From Pachyseris speciosa (Eukaryota; Cnidaria; Anthozoa; Scleractinia; Pachyseridae), in assembly GCA_016490735.1 (NCBI GenBank), contig JAEMWC010000190.1, positions 547,501-611,500 on the forward strand: a DNA stretch of 64,000 nucleotides. Direction: 5' to 3'. Below are positions 9,001 to 18,949 of this stretch, one piece after another. The translations under genes and the position numbers were made by a program. Positions within the stretch are counted from its first letter, which is position 1. The number at the start of each line of letters is the position of its first letter. A model generated the notes under the pieces. That model was not told the DNA's origin. It was given only the letters and a program-made list of their open reading frames with translations, and did no database searches.

Positions 9001-11541
9001 TCTCCACTCCCTTTAACTATCAACTTTACACACAGTTAGTACAACCAGACATACAGTTCTTACTTCTAAACTTTTGACGATGTCCTCATACAGGTGTGGA
9101 TTAGGTGTCGTCCCAAGGGAGAATACGAACAGCACTCTTTGTTTGTTGTTTGAGGGCGGCGTTTTGAAAAGAACGTCGTGGGCTTTTATTAAGGCCAGCT
9201 CTGTCATAGGGTGGGCGGTCGGTTCTGTATCCGCCAGAGCTGCATCAATGGCGGTTGCGGCAGCATCTTGGCTTTGGAATTTTTCATCATTAAACCCGAA
9301 CAAAACGTTCACTTTCTTTGAATAGGTTATAACGCCTAATCGGGTATTCCTGGGGCCAATGTCGTAGCGTTGCAAAAACAACTTGACAAACAGCTTGACT
9401 TTCTTAAATTTTAACCCTTCACCATAACTCGTGGATCTGTCCGTAAGCAAAGCCAGTTCTATTTTGCCATGACAGTCATCTAATAAAGAAAACAGTACAT
9501 TAGACTTATTTTCAGTTCTAGCCTATCTAAACTAGTATGCGTAATAATGTGTCATATAGGTATAACTGCATCATACAAATTAGAATGGTTTTAAATTGAA
9601 TGTTGAAAGAAATTGCGTTTCCTTTAATTTGCTCTGTGGTAGGCTGGCAAAACTCCGCCCCTTTCTCAACCAGTGAGAAGCAAAACCAAGGCCATTCCAG
9701 ACTTGCGCGCGCCCATTTTCCCGCCTTTGGCATCGGCAAGATGTCATTGCCTCGTGTTCTAACTGACTCATTCTGCTGTTAGAGTCAGTTGTCATGGGTC
9801 AAAGTAATTACTATGGTTTTGGTTTTAAGACACCCAATTGAAAATCGTTTATTATTAGACATAAGATGATACAATGGTGTAAATAAATAGGCATGCTGCT
9901 ACTTTTTTTGTTTGGTTTTGACATTTTGAACTCATTTGCTCTTGCAACAAATTGATGCAAGACCGTAGGAAATTATTATGGCTGGATTACGAATGTCATT
10001 TGAAAACGTGGAAATAACAGTTAATTGAACAAACAACTGAATGTTATTATCGCCATGTTGAATTTCATGGAGTTATTTGGTTGCAGCTGTTGTCAGGAAC
10101 CAGGAACCCATAAGTAGGAGCCTCCATATGCACTGTTTCCTTGAGTCAACTGTTGCGCGTATCTTTCTATTTTTAGAACTGTTTTTTCTGCAGGAGGCTC
10201 AAATTTACTGGGAAAATCTGTTTCCAGTAACTTCCGCACACAAGCATCCGTAATAAAATTGTGGCCAAAGGTCAGTGCGTTGTCCCGATCCTTCTCTTGG
10301 GAATTCTTAACAGTTCGTGCGAATTTAGAAACCCGCAGGGTTCTAAAAATAGAAAACATACGCGCAAAGGTTGACTCAAAGGGCTTGTATGGGAGAGTGG
10401 AGCTCCTATTCATGGGATCCTGCAGGAACTTAGAAGAAGCAGAGGAAGTGTTTAAAAAATGGGCAACGAAATGACATCATGAAATCCAAAATGGCTGCGC
10501 ACAGGAAATTTAAAGGCAAAACTAGGTGATAATGACATTCAGATTTTTGTTCACTTAAATGTTTCCCCTGTTCCGCCAAAACGGTGACACGGAGGGAGAG
10601 TTAAAAATATGGAAATAGATCATAACGAAATCAAGGTTTTTGCACACTACAATACGTAATCTTGTTATTATTTCCAAAGAGTTGGCTTCAATTTGTTTTA
10701 AGAGCGCTGTTTCCCTTAAACATCTAAACAAAAATCTTCACTGAATTGACAACAGATCTGGCAAGTCTGTCAAGGAAGAGAAACAGACTGAGGCCATCCT
10801 TTGGCCCTAATTTAGAAGGCATATAAACTAATTGGCTGTGCGCATGCGCTGTCGGTTTGAGCCATGACCAGCCTGCGCTAATCCAGGTTGATTACCAGGC
10901 CGTAACTTATACATTTTGTGCTCCGTCAACACGCGCACGGAGTCAGCAACATTCGTCGTTCTCAAAAATTCGGACCAGTCAACATACCTTCGACGTGATC
11001 CCCTGAAATAAATGAAAAAAAGAAGATGGTTAAGACTTGAAGCAAAGAGCGTTGGGTGATGTACAAGTTTACAATGCCTTAATTGACCCAGAGGAAGCGA
11101 CATCTCATCCACAAATACACGATTATCAATCAGAGTCATTATTATTACCATTGGATTAAGTATATCGCTTATATTAGAACACGACTCCTTAAGCAACCAA
11201 TATAAGTGTTTAAAAGGTGAAGAAATATATGTTAGTTGCATCATGCACGAATTTGTTGCTATTCTGTTAATAACATGAATTGCTAGTTTCCTCAGTGATA
11301 AGTAGCCTACGTGACATGCGTCAACGGGGAGGGGGACGGGAACCAAGAAAACGCCTCAGGAAGACCCCATTCCCCACTTTTCCTCTCATTTTCTGGCTCC
11401 CCACCCCCTCCTTGTTTACGCGTGCCACGCAGGATATTTGATAAGGTATTATTCATTGATCTCTACTGGAAGTCAAAGCCTACCTGTTGTGGTGAAAAAG
11501 AAGGCTGGCACGAGGAAAAACCACACTTGTAGCAACATCAT
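1..11541 (-). CDS. Gene A: 5' part of a paralogous VWA/TSP1 adhesion gene, cut by the window edge
   Basis: Coding exons on minus: 11541-11484 (signal peptide), 11002-10988 (15-nt microexon), 9479-9064 (VWA1 first part), 28-1 (start of exon 4). Structure, phases and splice sites match gene B exon by exon. The protein starts MMLLQVWFFLVPAFFFTTT and continues into DDCHGKIELALLTDRSTS. VWA1 differs from B at scattered residues, and here the MIDAS loop is a full DxSxS (DRSTS), although the TDG strand reads FSLGTT. The frame is open in everything visible, so it looks functional. Intron 3 is long (9063 to 29) and swollen by retroelements. TSP1 and later VWA exons would lie left of the window. Confidence 0.83.
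277..1493 (+). mobile_element. 5'-truncated non-LTR retrotransposon (CR1/Jockey-like), dead
   Basis: The reading begins CGVPQGSVLGPLLFLLYIND, a standard reverse transcriptase block. The catalytic YxDD region reads LSADYTN, so the second aspartate is lost. Frameshifts occur near 470 and 960-1110; the longest intact piece is 469-987. The 3' end is AATAAAG followed by a short GTT repeat. It is flanked by GGTACAA (270-276) and GGTGCAA (1494-1500), a 7-bp target-site duplication with one change. Copy B has the empty site at about 52523. Confidence 0.85.
1747..2138. mobile_element. TTAA-flanked foldback MITE
   Basis: Long inverted arms, starting AGGGAACCTCAACTCT and ending with its complement, flanked on both sides by TTAA. 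The arms cover most of the element. A second copy of its right half is at 43124-43335, and a related larger family member lies at 56347-56927. It is absent from copy B. Confidence 0.75.
2773..3185. mobile_element. MITE with 30-bp terminal inverted repeats
   Basis: The ends read CATGTTCTAAACGAGT and its complement, continuing into AGGGCCTGGGAA. No coding potential. Copy B has the uninterrupted site near 53865. The target duplication is unclear. Confidence 0.7.
3205..5053. other. Copy-A-specific DNA, mostly non-coding
   Basis: This opens a block of about 5 kb (about 3210-8225) with no match in copy B. It contains a G run at 3390-3400, a small foldback at 3552-3664 (ends AACAATTATTCTAC and complement) and otherwise no recognised gene. 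Short ORFs here look random. Confidence 0.5.
3552..3664. mobile_element. Small foldback MITE
   Basis: Terminal inverted repeats AACAATTATTCTAC / GTAGAATAATTGTT enclose about 85 bp of GC-rich spacer. Confidence 0.55.
5054..5583 (+). CDS. Short two-exon gene or fragment resembling the N-terminal part of Crypton/DUF3504-type proteins
   Basis: Exon 5054-5239, donor GTAGGC, acceptor after a T-rich tract at 5427, exon 5428-5583, phase 0, giving 113 residues. The first exon contains TLSETEMNKILADKHSENTK, the second FDTNLRRFYAEPRSESGDVY. Both resemble the start of invertebrate proteins with a Crypton-like tyrosine-recombinase-derived domain, but the recombinase core is absent. The stop falls about 30 bp before the reverse transcriptase homology begins, so the retroelement may have cut the gene short. 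The whole stretch is missing from copy B. It could equally be a decayed transposon fragment. The family call is from memory of the motif pattern, so confidence is modest. Confidence 0.4.
5600..7490 (+). mobile_element. CR1/Jockey-like non-LTR retrotransposon copy with TATG/TGCA-repeat tail
   Basis: It comprises the RT ORF, a 230-bp 3' UTR ending AATAAAGGA, then a tetranucleotide repeat of ATGT/ATGC units (7393-7483), which probably grew from the element's 3' tail. The 5' boundary is near 5590, next to the end of the Crypton-like ORF. No clear target-site duplication was found. Confidence 0.7.
5611..7158 (+). CDS. Reverse transcriptase of a non-LTR retrotransposon, intact RT domain, 5'-truncated
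   Basis: Open for about 515 codons with no internal stop. It begins inside the RT domain at GRDDISPKLLKLAEPAIA; the endonuclease half is missing. Motif A is FIDFRKAFD, the next block is GIPQGSMLGPTLFVLY, and the catalytic motif is MYGDDTT, so all three aspartates are present. The C-terminal part has the usual thumb/connection motifs (LLGITIND, ILWNAV). It ends GFFQDFKCF. No ATG lies at the ORF start, consistent with 5' truncation on insertion. It reverse-transcribes element RNA at the nick in the target. The intact ORF suggests recent arrival; it is absent from copy B. Confidence 0.9.
   Translation, partial: SSLPTQVGRDDISPKLLKLAEPAIAMPLTRLFSFCAHIGETFTDWKKARLVPLFKKDDAADISNFWPISLLSAPSKIMESCVSDTVVRHVFNHNLITDYQWAYREGYSTELLLVHLSETWRKAVDQNKVVAVAFIDFRKAFDCVSHTILLHKLRHQFGIQGPLFSRLTDYLSDRTQFSVVNGQQSNVVNVRCGIPQGSMLGPTLFVLYTNDLPSSVSSGSVFMYGDDTTVCCIGDNVDNAMTSLNAALSDLNRWCQDYSLTPHSGKCEAMLLMKKPMIGPLNSVNIGQDRIEWVNHTRLLGITINDRLSWSQDLPDVKKSFVNKLNLIKRSSFLGRKTLLDLYYKVILPAVLYGLIVWGGAANAEQLNSLEILHRRAARMIYNLPYDMPSADIYRHSKWSTLSHMYKLRVIKFFYKVFNDEAPHALSYLVNKSCAAYDLRRSNRIIVPRFNSFFLKNSISHRGAILWNAVCTYYTGSQFMAFYRNVKKDRYIKDLDFSAQSVQSIPGFFQDFKCF
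7889..8083. mobile_element. Foldback element (near-perfect hairpin)
   Basis: The arms begin AGAATTGTTTCATGCTTTTA and pair with the sequence ending at 8083; the loop is about 30 bp near 7985. It is absent from copy B. Confidence 0.7.
8225..9063. other. Intron 3 of gene A, conserved with gene B
   Basis: Matches 53915-54742 closely through non-coding DNA. No gene or element seen beyond the shared intron. Confidence 0.6.
9064..9479 (-). CDS. Gene A exon 3: VWA1, N-terminal two thirds
   Basis: 416 nt, same length and phases as gene B exon 3, with acceptor TTTATTAG and donor GTAAGA. It ends in IVKSLE as in B. Replacements relative to B cluster around the metal-binding loops (DRSTS against DRSLG; FSLGTT against FFNGTT) and in the stretch before HPMTELALIKAHD. 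Confidence 0.87.
9936..10716. mobile_element. TTAA-family MITE, old copy shared by both duplicates
   Basis: Counterpart of 56347-56927 in copy B, where the TTAA flanks are clearer. In A the left end is degraded, and a second MITE (10101-10432) sits inside. Its presence in both copies means it predates the duplication. Confidence 0.55.
10101..10432. mobile_element. 332-bp MITE nested in an older MITE, copy A only
   Basis: Ends CAGGAACCCATAAGTAGGAG and, inverted, CAGGATCCCATGAATAGGAG. It is flanked by CAGGAAC at 10094-10100 and 10433-10439. Copy B carries the single CAGGAAC of the empty site near 56487. The 7-8-bp duplication and CAGG ends hint at hAT, but this is unproven. Confidence 0.75.
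10988..11002 (-). CDS. Gene A exon 2: 15-nt microexon
   Basis: Acceptor TTTATTTCAG, GGGATCACGTCGAAG, donor GTATGT. It is identical in sequence to the gene B microexon, while surrounding intron DNA has diverged. Confidence 0.73.
11305..11437. mobile_element. Short MITE in intron 1 of gene A
   Basis: Inverted ends around GTAGCCTACGTGACATGCGT and GCGTGCCACGCAGG, with pyrimidine- and purine-rich arms. The gene B counterpart is at 57694-57843. The same end sequence recurs in the tandem unit at 36181-36386. Confidence 0.55.
11484..11541 (-). CDS. Gene A exon 1: signal peptide
   Basis: 58 nt, ATG ATG start, hydrophobic leader, phase-1 GTAGGC donor. Length and donor match gene B exon 1, with four residue differences (W, V, F and T for R, L, L and A). 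Confidence 0.82.
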
Positions 11542-11566
11542 AACCTCTGTAAAAGATAAAATGAGC

Positions 11567-12364
11567 GTACAGCGTAACTGAAAAGATACTATGCAAATAT
11601 CTGCAGGCCTTTAAAATATTTGGTTCTTCTGTTATGATTCATTCGCTTAGGCTACTTCCTGGAGGCTAAAAACAATTACTTTCTTTTACAACTTCAACTG
11701 GTAATTGCTACAAAATATACTTTCAATAAAGCAGGTATTATGTTTATCACGTCAAAATACATTCATACATTAACACGTATAGGCAACAGTTTACGCTATA
11801 GGCATTCTATAATGCTGATATAGAAACGTTAACGTCGTTCTGGAGTTCAACATGACGAAGGAGACTGAAATTTCAATGACAACTGGGTTTTTCACAGAAA
11901 AAAGGATAGAATAAAACTTGAAATAAGGACCTTTCCATTCATCAGATATGAAAGACCACAAAACGTCGAGATTTCAGCAATGATATGCAAAAATGATTCT
12001 GTAGACTCACTTCGTCTGGTGTTTGGTCAAACATTGTTTGTTTATAATTATCCACCCAACGTTGTGTTTGCAAACACAATTTTGGAGGAAAATGATTGAT
12101 AGTTTAGCCGGGGCCTTAGTGAAAGTTTATTGTTTGATAATTACCATCAAAAGGTGTACTTTGGCGCTAAATTTATCATAGAGAACATGCTTTGATTTCC
12201 TTGATATTATCACATCTTTTCCAATCTTGGTTTCCAATGGTTTTCAATTTGTCTTTTTTATTTTAAAGCCAGCATATTTGACTCATTTCTGGCTTCCCTC
12301 CCGTTTAGTTATTTGGGGAAAGATAGATACCCACTTTAATTTCCTTAGTTGCGATAGAGTATTT
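11567..12364. other. Upstream flank of gene A, conserved with copy B
   Basis: Aligns to 57975-58243 and 59870-60570. It presumably holds the 5' non-coding exon and promoter, but no TATA box or start site could be pinned down. Confidence 0.45.
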
Positions 12365-13101
12365 CATTACCAGAAATCCGCGTCACGTTTATCAGGAGAT
12401 AATTTACTCATGCGTCACGCGGCCGTTAAAATGGCCGCCGGAGTTACTAAAGAATGTATGAATTTCAACAGAACATTTCAGATAAATTTACTGGTGGCAA
12501 TGCTGCTTATTTTCCGCACGTTGCATATAAAAACTTAACCGTTAACGGAGTGTTCTTTGTTGTCTTTCAGACTGAAAACTTTAGACAATTTCCAATTGAA
12601 AAACTTCGGTTACTGACTCCTATACAGTCACTATTTTAGTCAGATTTTAGTAAAATTACTCAGCTTTAATACAAATTGTGCAATGTATTTCCTCGTTCTA
12701 ACAATCTTCCGCACGTTCGAGCAATATTACTAGAGAATGAACTTTCCAAAATAGCCGCTTTTAATTGGTTCTGTGAAGGTTAAGTCCAGACAAAATCACA
12801 ACGAAAAAGTGCAAAATTCGCAGCCAGTCGATGTTAGGCTTCATCGAGCAAAGTACTCCCCTGAGACTGATCGAAGGCCAGAAATAAAGTTAGAGTTTGC
12901 TCGTTCTTAATACTCGCTAGCTATTATTGACATTATTCAGTTTGACTTAGAAACCAAGCGTTTTTGCATAAGTCCGCTGGTGTAAAGAATTGCTTTAATT
13001 TAGTCCCCCTCGACGCCTTCGCTCAAAAGCCGCCATCTAGGAAACTTGCGTGTCTAACGTGCAATCGCGCGGGAGCAAAATGTCGCCGATTTCTGGTAAT
13101 G
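12365..13101. mobile_element. 737-bp non-autonomous TIR transposon, copy A only
   Basis: Perfect 14-bp ends CATTACCAGAAATC / GATTTCTGGTAATG. Copy B lacks it between 60570 and 60630. Read as TA|CCAGAAATC it would fit a TA-duplicating (Tc1/mariner-like) element. Internal ORFs are short and not recognised. Confidence 0.7.
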
Positions 13102-13229
13102 ATATAACTTATAAAAGTGATAGTAGTATATAGGTAGGAAAGTGAATCGCGTTTCTGCGTTCCCCTGTGTTCCTCCTGCGTTCCCTTGGATTTCCTGCAT
13201 ACTAATAAGAAGTCAAAGTCACTTATAGG

Positions 13230-13555
13230 TATTCGCTTAAGCCAAAAACTAATTTTCTTAACCGTAGTTTTAAATATAGTGGAGCAATGCTCTGGAACAA
13301 TCTTCCACAAGAGGCCAAAACAGCGCAATCCCTTTCTGAGTTCAAATGTATAGTTTCCTCCTTGCCTTCTGCTGGGTCACGCTGATTCCATGTATAGCTG
13401 ATTTTTGTTCACCTGACTCATGTAATGTACTGTAACGTATTGTAATTTACTTGTAATATATTGAAATGTGCTTATCTACGCGCCATCTGGAAATCAGCTT
13501 TTGTTGTGCGTGGCTGGCGAGGTTAAATAAATTTGTATTGTATTATTGTATTGCC
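13230..13555 (+). pseudogene. 3' end of a non-LTR retrotransposon (RT C-terminus), shared by both copies
   Basis: One frame reads FKYSGAMLWNNLPQEAKTAQ, the C-terminal motif of CR1/Jockey-type reverse transcriptases, followed by a 3' UTR ending in TTGTA repeats. The counterpart is at 60770-61090. It predates the duplication. Confidence 0.65.
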
Positions 13556-13800
13556 ACTTCCACATCACCCATAATACACTTTGTTCCCCCCCCCCCCCCC
13601 CCCCAAACTATAGAAAAAAAAAACAAAACAACATTAGCATTGTTTTAAATTTCTCCAGGGGCGATAGTAACTCAAGAGAAATTGAAAAGGATGCTTATAT
13701 TGAAACGTTTCTTTTAGGGGAGGGGGGGGGGGGGGGGGAGGGAGAGGAACAAAGGGTATTATGGGATATGTGGAAGTGGAAGTGGAAGTGGAAGTGGCGA
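13556..13800. mobile_element. Foldback with C-run and G-run arms
   Basis: CCACTTCCACATCACCCATA is complemented near 13795, with a C run (13586-13604) facing a G run (13718-13738). A TGGAAG hexamer repeat lies at the right end. A weaker counterpart in copy B is at 61095-61265. Confidence 0.55.
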
Positions 13801-14637
13801 ATGAACTAAGTAACTGGTCAAAAAGTACAGGAGGAGGGGGGTTGCTGAGCCTTTGGAACTGTGGGGTAAAAAAATCACATGGCCCACCCCCTTCTTTTGA
13901 CACAAAACTGAGTGATCTACCCCTGAATGAAGGTTGAAAATTACATGACCCACCCCTAATAACACATACGATTTCTGGTTGGAGAAAGTCTTGTATGGAC
14001 TTTCAATTGTGTTGAACGACGTTTAGATATTCTTAACCAAAAAAAATCACTTTTCCTTTCTCCTTTTTTGTTTCAATTCTTTGCATGTTTTAATATGTAA
14101 TAGCACCTCATTTTATTAGTTAGACGCACTGCACTATATCCACCTGATGTAAACACCTTTTTAATTTTTTTTTAAAACAAAACTGTACTGTGAGCAGCAC
14201 ACAGGAACAGATCTTGATCCGACGGTTTCGTCTGATCACACAGACTTCATCACGGATTTAACAAGATTTCAAATTGAACTACTTCTATACTAAACGCTTA
14301 CAGTACAAAGCTCTTTCAAATTAGGGTGTGAACAGTGAAAAACACCCACAAACAAATACGCACAGGATATAACGTAAATCCAGCGTTAGTAAAGGTGCAA
14401 TAATTAATTTTGGGGGTCACGATTTAACGGTGTGGCTAAACTTTCTTTTCGTACTGTTTATTACGTTTTGCATGCGCAAACTGGGAAGTCGCAGTGTATT
14501 TTATGGAATACGAAATAGTTGCCTGCCATTTTGAAAGAACATGGCTCTAAGTAATAGATTCACAAGATCAAACCTCGATTCTAGTTTACTCGAAATCGCT
14601 TAAAACGGATATTAGCCCGAAAATAATTATTGGGTAA

Positions 14638-14884
14638 GGCCCCGTTTATATGGAGAAAAGTTGTCCCGAGTAAGAGAGTCACCCTCCCAGCCGAGTCAAA
14701 TTTAGCGAGCGTTTATATGAGAAAAAGTTGACCCCTTTTGCCCGAGCCAGCAGCACTCGCGCATGCTCTGATTGTCTCACCTTGACCGAATTGACCCGGC
14801 TAGGCGAGCCAAAGTGTTTAAGTTAGCTCGGCTAGGAGGGTGACCCTGCATCGAAAGAGGGTGACCCGGGTAGGAGGGTCACCT

Positions 14885-14919
<35 letters not shown>

Positions 14920-15032
14920 CGGTTCGCCAAGTTTTGTAAGGAAATGCAGGAAAAGTTGACTCGCCCAGGGTAGCTCGGGTAGGCGGGTAACCCTTCTACC
15001 CGGGACAACTTTTCTCCATTATAAACGGGGCC
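14638..15032. mobile_element. PIF/Harbinger-type MITE, copy A only
   Basis: Ends GGCCCCGTTTATATGGAGAA and complement, flanked by TAA on both sides (14635-14637, 15033-15035). GGCC-type ends and a TWA target duplication fit Harbinger. Copy B has the empty site near 63580 (GGTTAAGAAC). Confidence 0.75.
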
Positions 15033-15085
15033 TAAGAAGGTCAAATTTCCAAGGCGGAAAGTACTGACAGTACCGAGACAAGAGG

Positions 15086-17525
15086 TTGTTTTTAACTCGT
15101 GGGTTCGCGAAGCGTAGGAAAGAGTTTTTGTGGGCACTGCGTTTCACTCACTCACTAAGGTGTAGACACACCACATTAGCTATGTCTCTGAACAGATCTC
15201 TAAGTCAGTTGGGATGATATTCAGGGCCCGATCCTACCTATCAGAAAAAACAAATTATCTCTGTACTACGCGTTAATTTATCCCTATATCACCTATTGTA
15301 ACTCTTCTTGATCATCCACGTATGTGTCCAACTTAAATAGGATTTTTCATTCTGCAAAAGCGTGCTGTGCGAGCCATCACCAATTCCGATTATCGAGCAC
15401 ATTCTGCCGCATTGTTTGCTAAATTGGGTATCCTTGATTTTTTTCAAGTGAACTCATTTCAAATAGCCAAGTTTATTTTTTACTATCACAATCAATTGTT
15501 GCCTCCATTGTTCCTCAACTTGTTGAGATAAGTAGCGAAATTCATAATTATGGCACCAGGACGGCTGGATGTTACCGCCCTCATTTCTGTCGTACAAACA
15601 TTAAGCAATTCACAATTCACTTTCAAGGTCCTATGATTTGGAATCTCTCCCTACTTCAATTACCTATTCAGCAAGTTTTTCTTACCTTCAAGAAAAAAAT
15701 GTGAAATTTTTATTTAAACAATCTTTAACAATCTACATCCTGAATCTGTCATGCCGCACTCACAAGCACCAAATTATACTTATATATTATCCTTCGAGGT
15801 GGCCTCTCATATAAGCCTTGTGGTTTCCTGAGGTCTCCTCCCCACTAATTTAGGTGTATTAAAAGTAAATATTGTGAAAATGGCAAATAAATAAATAAAT
15901 AAATAAATAAACACACTTTGTAACTAGTCGACCCCGAACGAGAGCACTCGGCACATCGATCGTTCCCGAAGGTCACTCCGATCAAAGCTCACTCCAGCTT
16001 AGCGTGCATCATGTCCGGAGGATTTTCTGATTTTGTAGCCTTCACAGGACGATGAGGTGTCTTCAGGTTGACTGAAGATGTTTCATATTAGTGCTATGGC
16101 CAACTTGGGTACTGGATTTCATTACCTTTGTCTCGTCCAGGCGCTAAACATGACGAGGAGATGATAATGTGGTCTTATCGATCGACCACGCAAGCTGACA
16201 GGGGATATATAAATTTCAGCTTTCTGGAAATTGACCTGAAAATGAGTAAATCTCATGCCAGTGTAGTAAGCTTTGATGAAAATGAATCATATTTGTCGAA
16301 CATATCGAACTTGTATGAGCGAAGCGAATCGAGGACTTCTTAAACGAAACAACTATTGAAAACATATTGACAAACATTGGCACAATTGACGAGTTCATGA
16401 TACGAAACCAAAGAACTTTTGTGGTCAAACGAGGACAACAAACATTGCTTCGATCGAAGACTAGTGGTTCCACACTGGAAGTGAATTGCTGAACCACACA
16501 GACACCTTTACTTACATCCAGTCAAGGCTTGCGACGCCCTGAGCGGTTAAAGTTTGGGATAGGACGACTGCGAAAAATTATTTGTCGCCCGGCAAGGCAT
16601 CTCTTGCTTGAAGTCCAGCGTGCATTAAAACAGGCCAAAAATTCTTCTGACGCACTGGTGTTGGTTTATTTTGTTAGCGATGCGTGGCACAATCGTTTTG
16701 TAAACAGTCGTACACTCGATGACATTCATAGCTGTTCGGAAAATTTGTTGCAGCCGAGATTGATGATTTCAAAACATGTCACACAGTCTTCTCTGCTGGG
16801 AACGCTTCTCGGGCTTTCATCTGTACAAGTCGCACAAATCTGCTCCGTTTCTCAAAGTATCTCAATATTTTTCTTTCTGATGGTTTATTTCTGTTTTTTT
16901 TAGTGCCTCAGAAGTTGTTGACAGGCTGACATCTTTACGTGCCGATTTTGCCAATACATGCCCCTAAAATGAGTGTTTATGCAAATTTATTTTTATGTTT
17001 GTTTGCAATTATTCACTTCGCAATTGCTTCGCTAAAATTAAGTCTTCCAATTGTTTTGTTTTGGCTAATTTTGAAAAATAACAAAGCAAGCTATCTAATG
17101 CTAAGCAGCTACAGGAAAGAATTAGAAGCATGGTTTTCCTTCTCTTAATAGTGCAGTGTTTCCCTCGAGAAGACCAAATGTAGCGAAAAACTATTTAAGA
17201 ATTTGCTTCGCTGCATCCATGTCCGACTGTTAGGTAGAAAAATGAACTAGGCGATGATTGTAAACCTGAATTATCACTGCAAGATGATTCTTTACAATTA
17301 TAGTCATCTTTACACTTAATTTGCATCATTTATTTGTGGTATTTTTCAATCACACACTCAGTTGCTGATGTTTAGAAGAAGCCATGGCATTTATGAAAGT
17401 AGAAAAATCATTTTGTGCACCAGAAAAGCTCGCTTATTTACTTTTATAATCAATGAATCACGCAATCAATAATTTATTGATTAATTGTTTTGGGCGACGA
17501 GCTTCTAGGCCTGAGCACCCTATAT
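15086..17525. repeat. Dispersed repeat 'X', copy 1 (interrupted)
   Basis: Matches 44132-46295: start TTTTAACTCGTGGGTTCGCG, then 16530-17480 against 44275-46265. A reverse transcriptase fragment (15176-15912) is inserted in this copy. The function of the repeat is unknown. An ORF at 16529-16903 is not conserved in frame in the second copy, so it is probably not coding. Confidence 0.6.
15176..15912 (+). pseudogene. 5'-truncated non-LTR reverse transcriptase fragment with AAAT tail
   Basis: Pieces read LYYALIYPYITYCNSSWSST, ILQKRAVRAITNSDYRAHSA and YGTRTAGCYRPHFCRTNIKQ, the C-terminal connection region of CR1-type RT, with frame breaks. It ends in an AAAT repeat (15889-15910). It is inserted in repeat X between ACACAC-type flanks; the copy at 44210 lacks it. 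Confidence 0.75.
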
Positions 17526-17737
17526 TATTAGCTATTGGAAAAAATTCAATGCACAGTACTCATGTGTTTTTATTGGGCATCAGAACTCATATCTCGAAAA
17601 AAAAACAGTCTGGAAAATACACCTTATTCTAAAATGGCGGATAACCGAGTCAAGCTGGGTCGAGTTGCATGAAAGCGAGGCATCAAGGGCCAACTCGCGC
17701 GGTATTTACAAATGCTAGCTCTCAAAACGCTGGAAGA

Positions 17738-18949
17738 ATGCCTCAAAATTGCTCTGTACCCGAATGTAGGAGAAAGGTTTACGTGGAAAAAGGTCTCAAG
17801 ATTTCATATTTCAAATTTCCAGAGAGCTCAGACATGTTTAGGAAATGGCTAATTGCTATACGAATGCTATACGATGTAGGCGAGTATTTCCAAGTAACCG
17901 AGCACACAAGAGTGTGTTCCAGACATTTCAAGCCAGACGACTTTAAATTGTCCTTTGCAAAGCGAAAAAAGGGAACTGAAACCCATAGCAGTACCATCTA
18001 TTTTTGCTTGGAGGAAGGCATCCGCGGTTAAAGAAAGTCACCGACAAAGAGAAGTCCTATTAAGCGGAAAATTCGCTTCGTAACAGAGAGAACAACAACG
18101 AAAACTAATGCGTCCGGTGAGACTAATTCCGTGTGTGCTTCTGTCACGGATTCCTCTCAGGGATCGGGAAACCTTCTTTCGTCATCTAGCTTAAATTTAA
18201 AAAGAAGCACCGCAAATAATACAGTCAAAGATTTACAGAGTTTGGTTGCTGAACTTAAAGCAGCAAATAAACGTCTCATGGAAGACCAATTGATATATTA
18301 TATCTCAGACTACTGTGAGCCACATCACCATTTCGTGGATAAATTTCATGTTTTTGGAATTTAGTACCAATCCTGTGTGGCCCTCAAGGGAAAACGTTGA
18401 TGAACATATGCCTGGTGATTTCAAGGAAAAATACTCACCCACTAGAGTCATCATCGACTGCACTAAGATTCGATGCCAGATGCCCAAGGGCCTCCGTCTA
18501 AATAGTGAACTTTTTAGTTCATATAAGAACCACACCCCTCTTGAATTGGTTTGATTGGCGTGTCACCTGGAGGTGCCATAACTTTTATTAACCAGCTCTA
18601 TACAGGCCACATTTCTGACAGAGAGATTGTCATGCGGTCAGGATTTCTCAATATGCAATTTGATAGGGGAGATTCTGTCATGGCTGATAATACAGGACCT
18701 CCTTCCCCTTGGAGTCTCCCTGAATATACCACCATTTTGGGAAGCAAAGGGCAAATGACCCCGAAGGAGGTTGTTGCAATTCAGAAAATTGCCTCCCTTC
18801 GTATTCATGTGGAAAGGGCTATAAACAAAGTAAAGAATTTCTATATATGGGACAGTGTTGTACCATTTACTCTATTTGGAATTGTAAATCAAATGTGGGA
18901 AGCGTGTGCCTTTCTATGCAATATTGAAAATAAAATTATTAGCACATAG
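17738..18949 (+). pseudogene. THAP-domain DDE transposase of an ISL2EU-like element, frameshifted and internally deleted
   Basis: It starts MPQNCSVPECRRKVYVEKGL. The THAP zinc finger shows C-x4-C, then KWL, then VCSRHFKPDDF, a complete C2CH pattern, so this part binds DNA. A frame change occurs at about 17995. The DDE part resumes at 18315: first aspartate in VIIDCTKI, second region SVMADNTGPP (family usually MADKGF), glutamate in SLRIHVERAINKVK. About 100 residues after the second aspartate look shortened, and a stop near 18553 splits the core. It converges with the YqaJ gene on the opposite strand, the typical ISL2EU layout. It cannot encode an active enzyme. Confidence 0.8.

Larger units (their letters stand above)
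1..15085. repeat. Segmental duplication copy A (continues at about 28010-28400)
   Basis: Alignable by eye to 52060-63625, same orientation, including introns and upstream flank: 1-276 with 52062-52523, 1494-1745 with 52524-52775, 2143-2770 with 52880-53865, 8230-12365 with 53905-60570, 13100-15085 with 60630-63625. Breaks in the match are transposon insertions on one side. The match resumes at 28010-28400 against 63626-64000. Confidence 0.85.

Noticed and set aside
13546..13903. Proline- and glycine-rich ORFs
   Set aside because: Products of C and G runs and a hexamer repeat in a foldback element.
16529..16903. 124-residue ORF as a gene
   Set aside because: The repeat X copy at 44318 has indels that change the frame, so the reading is not conserved.
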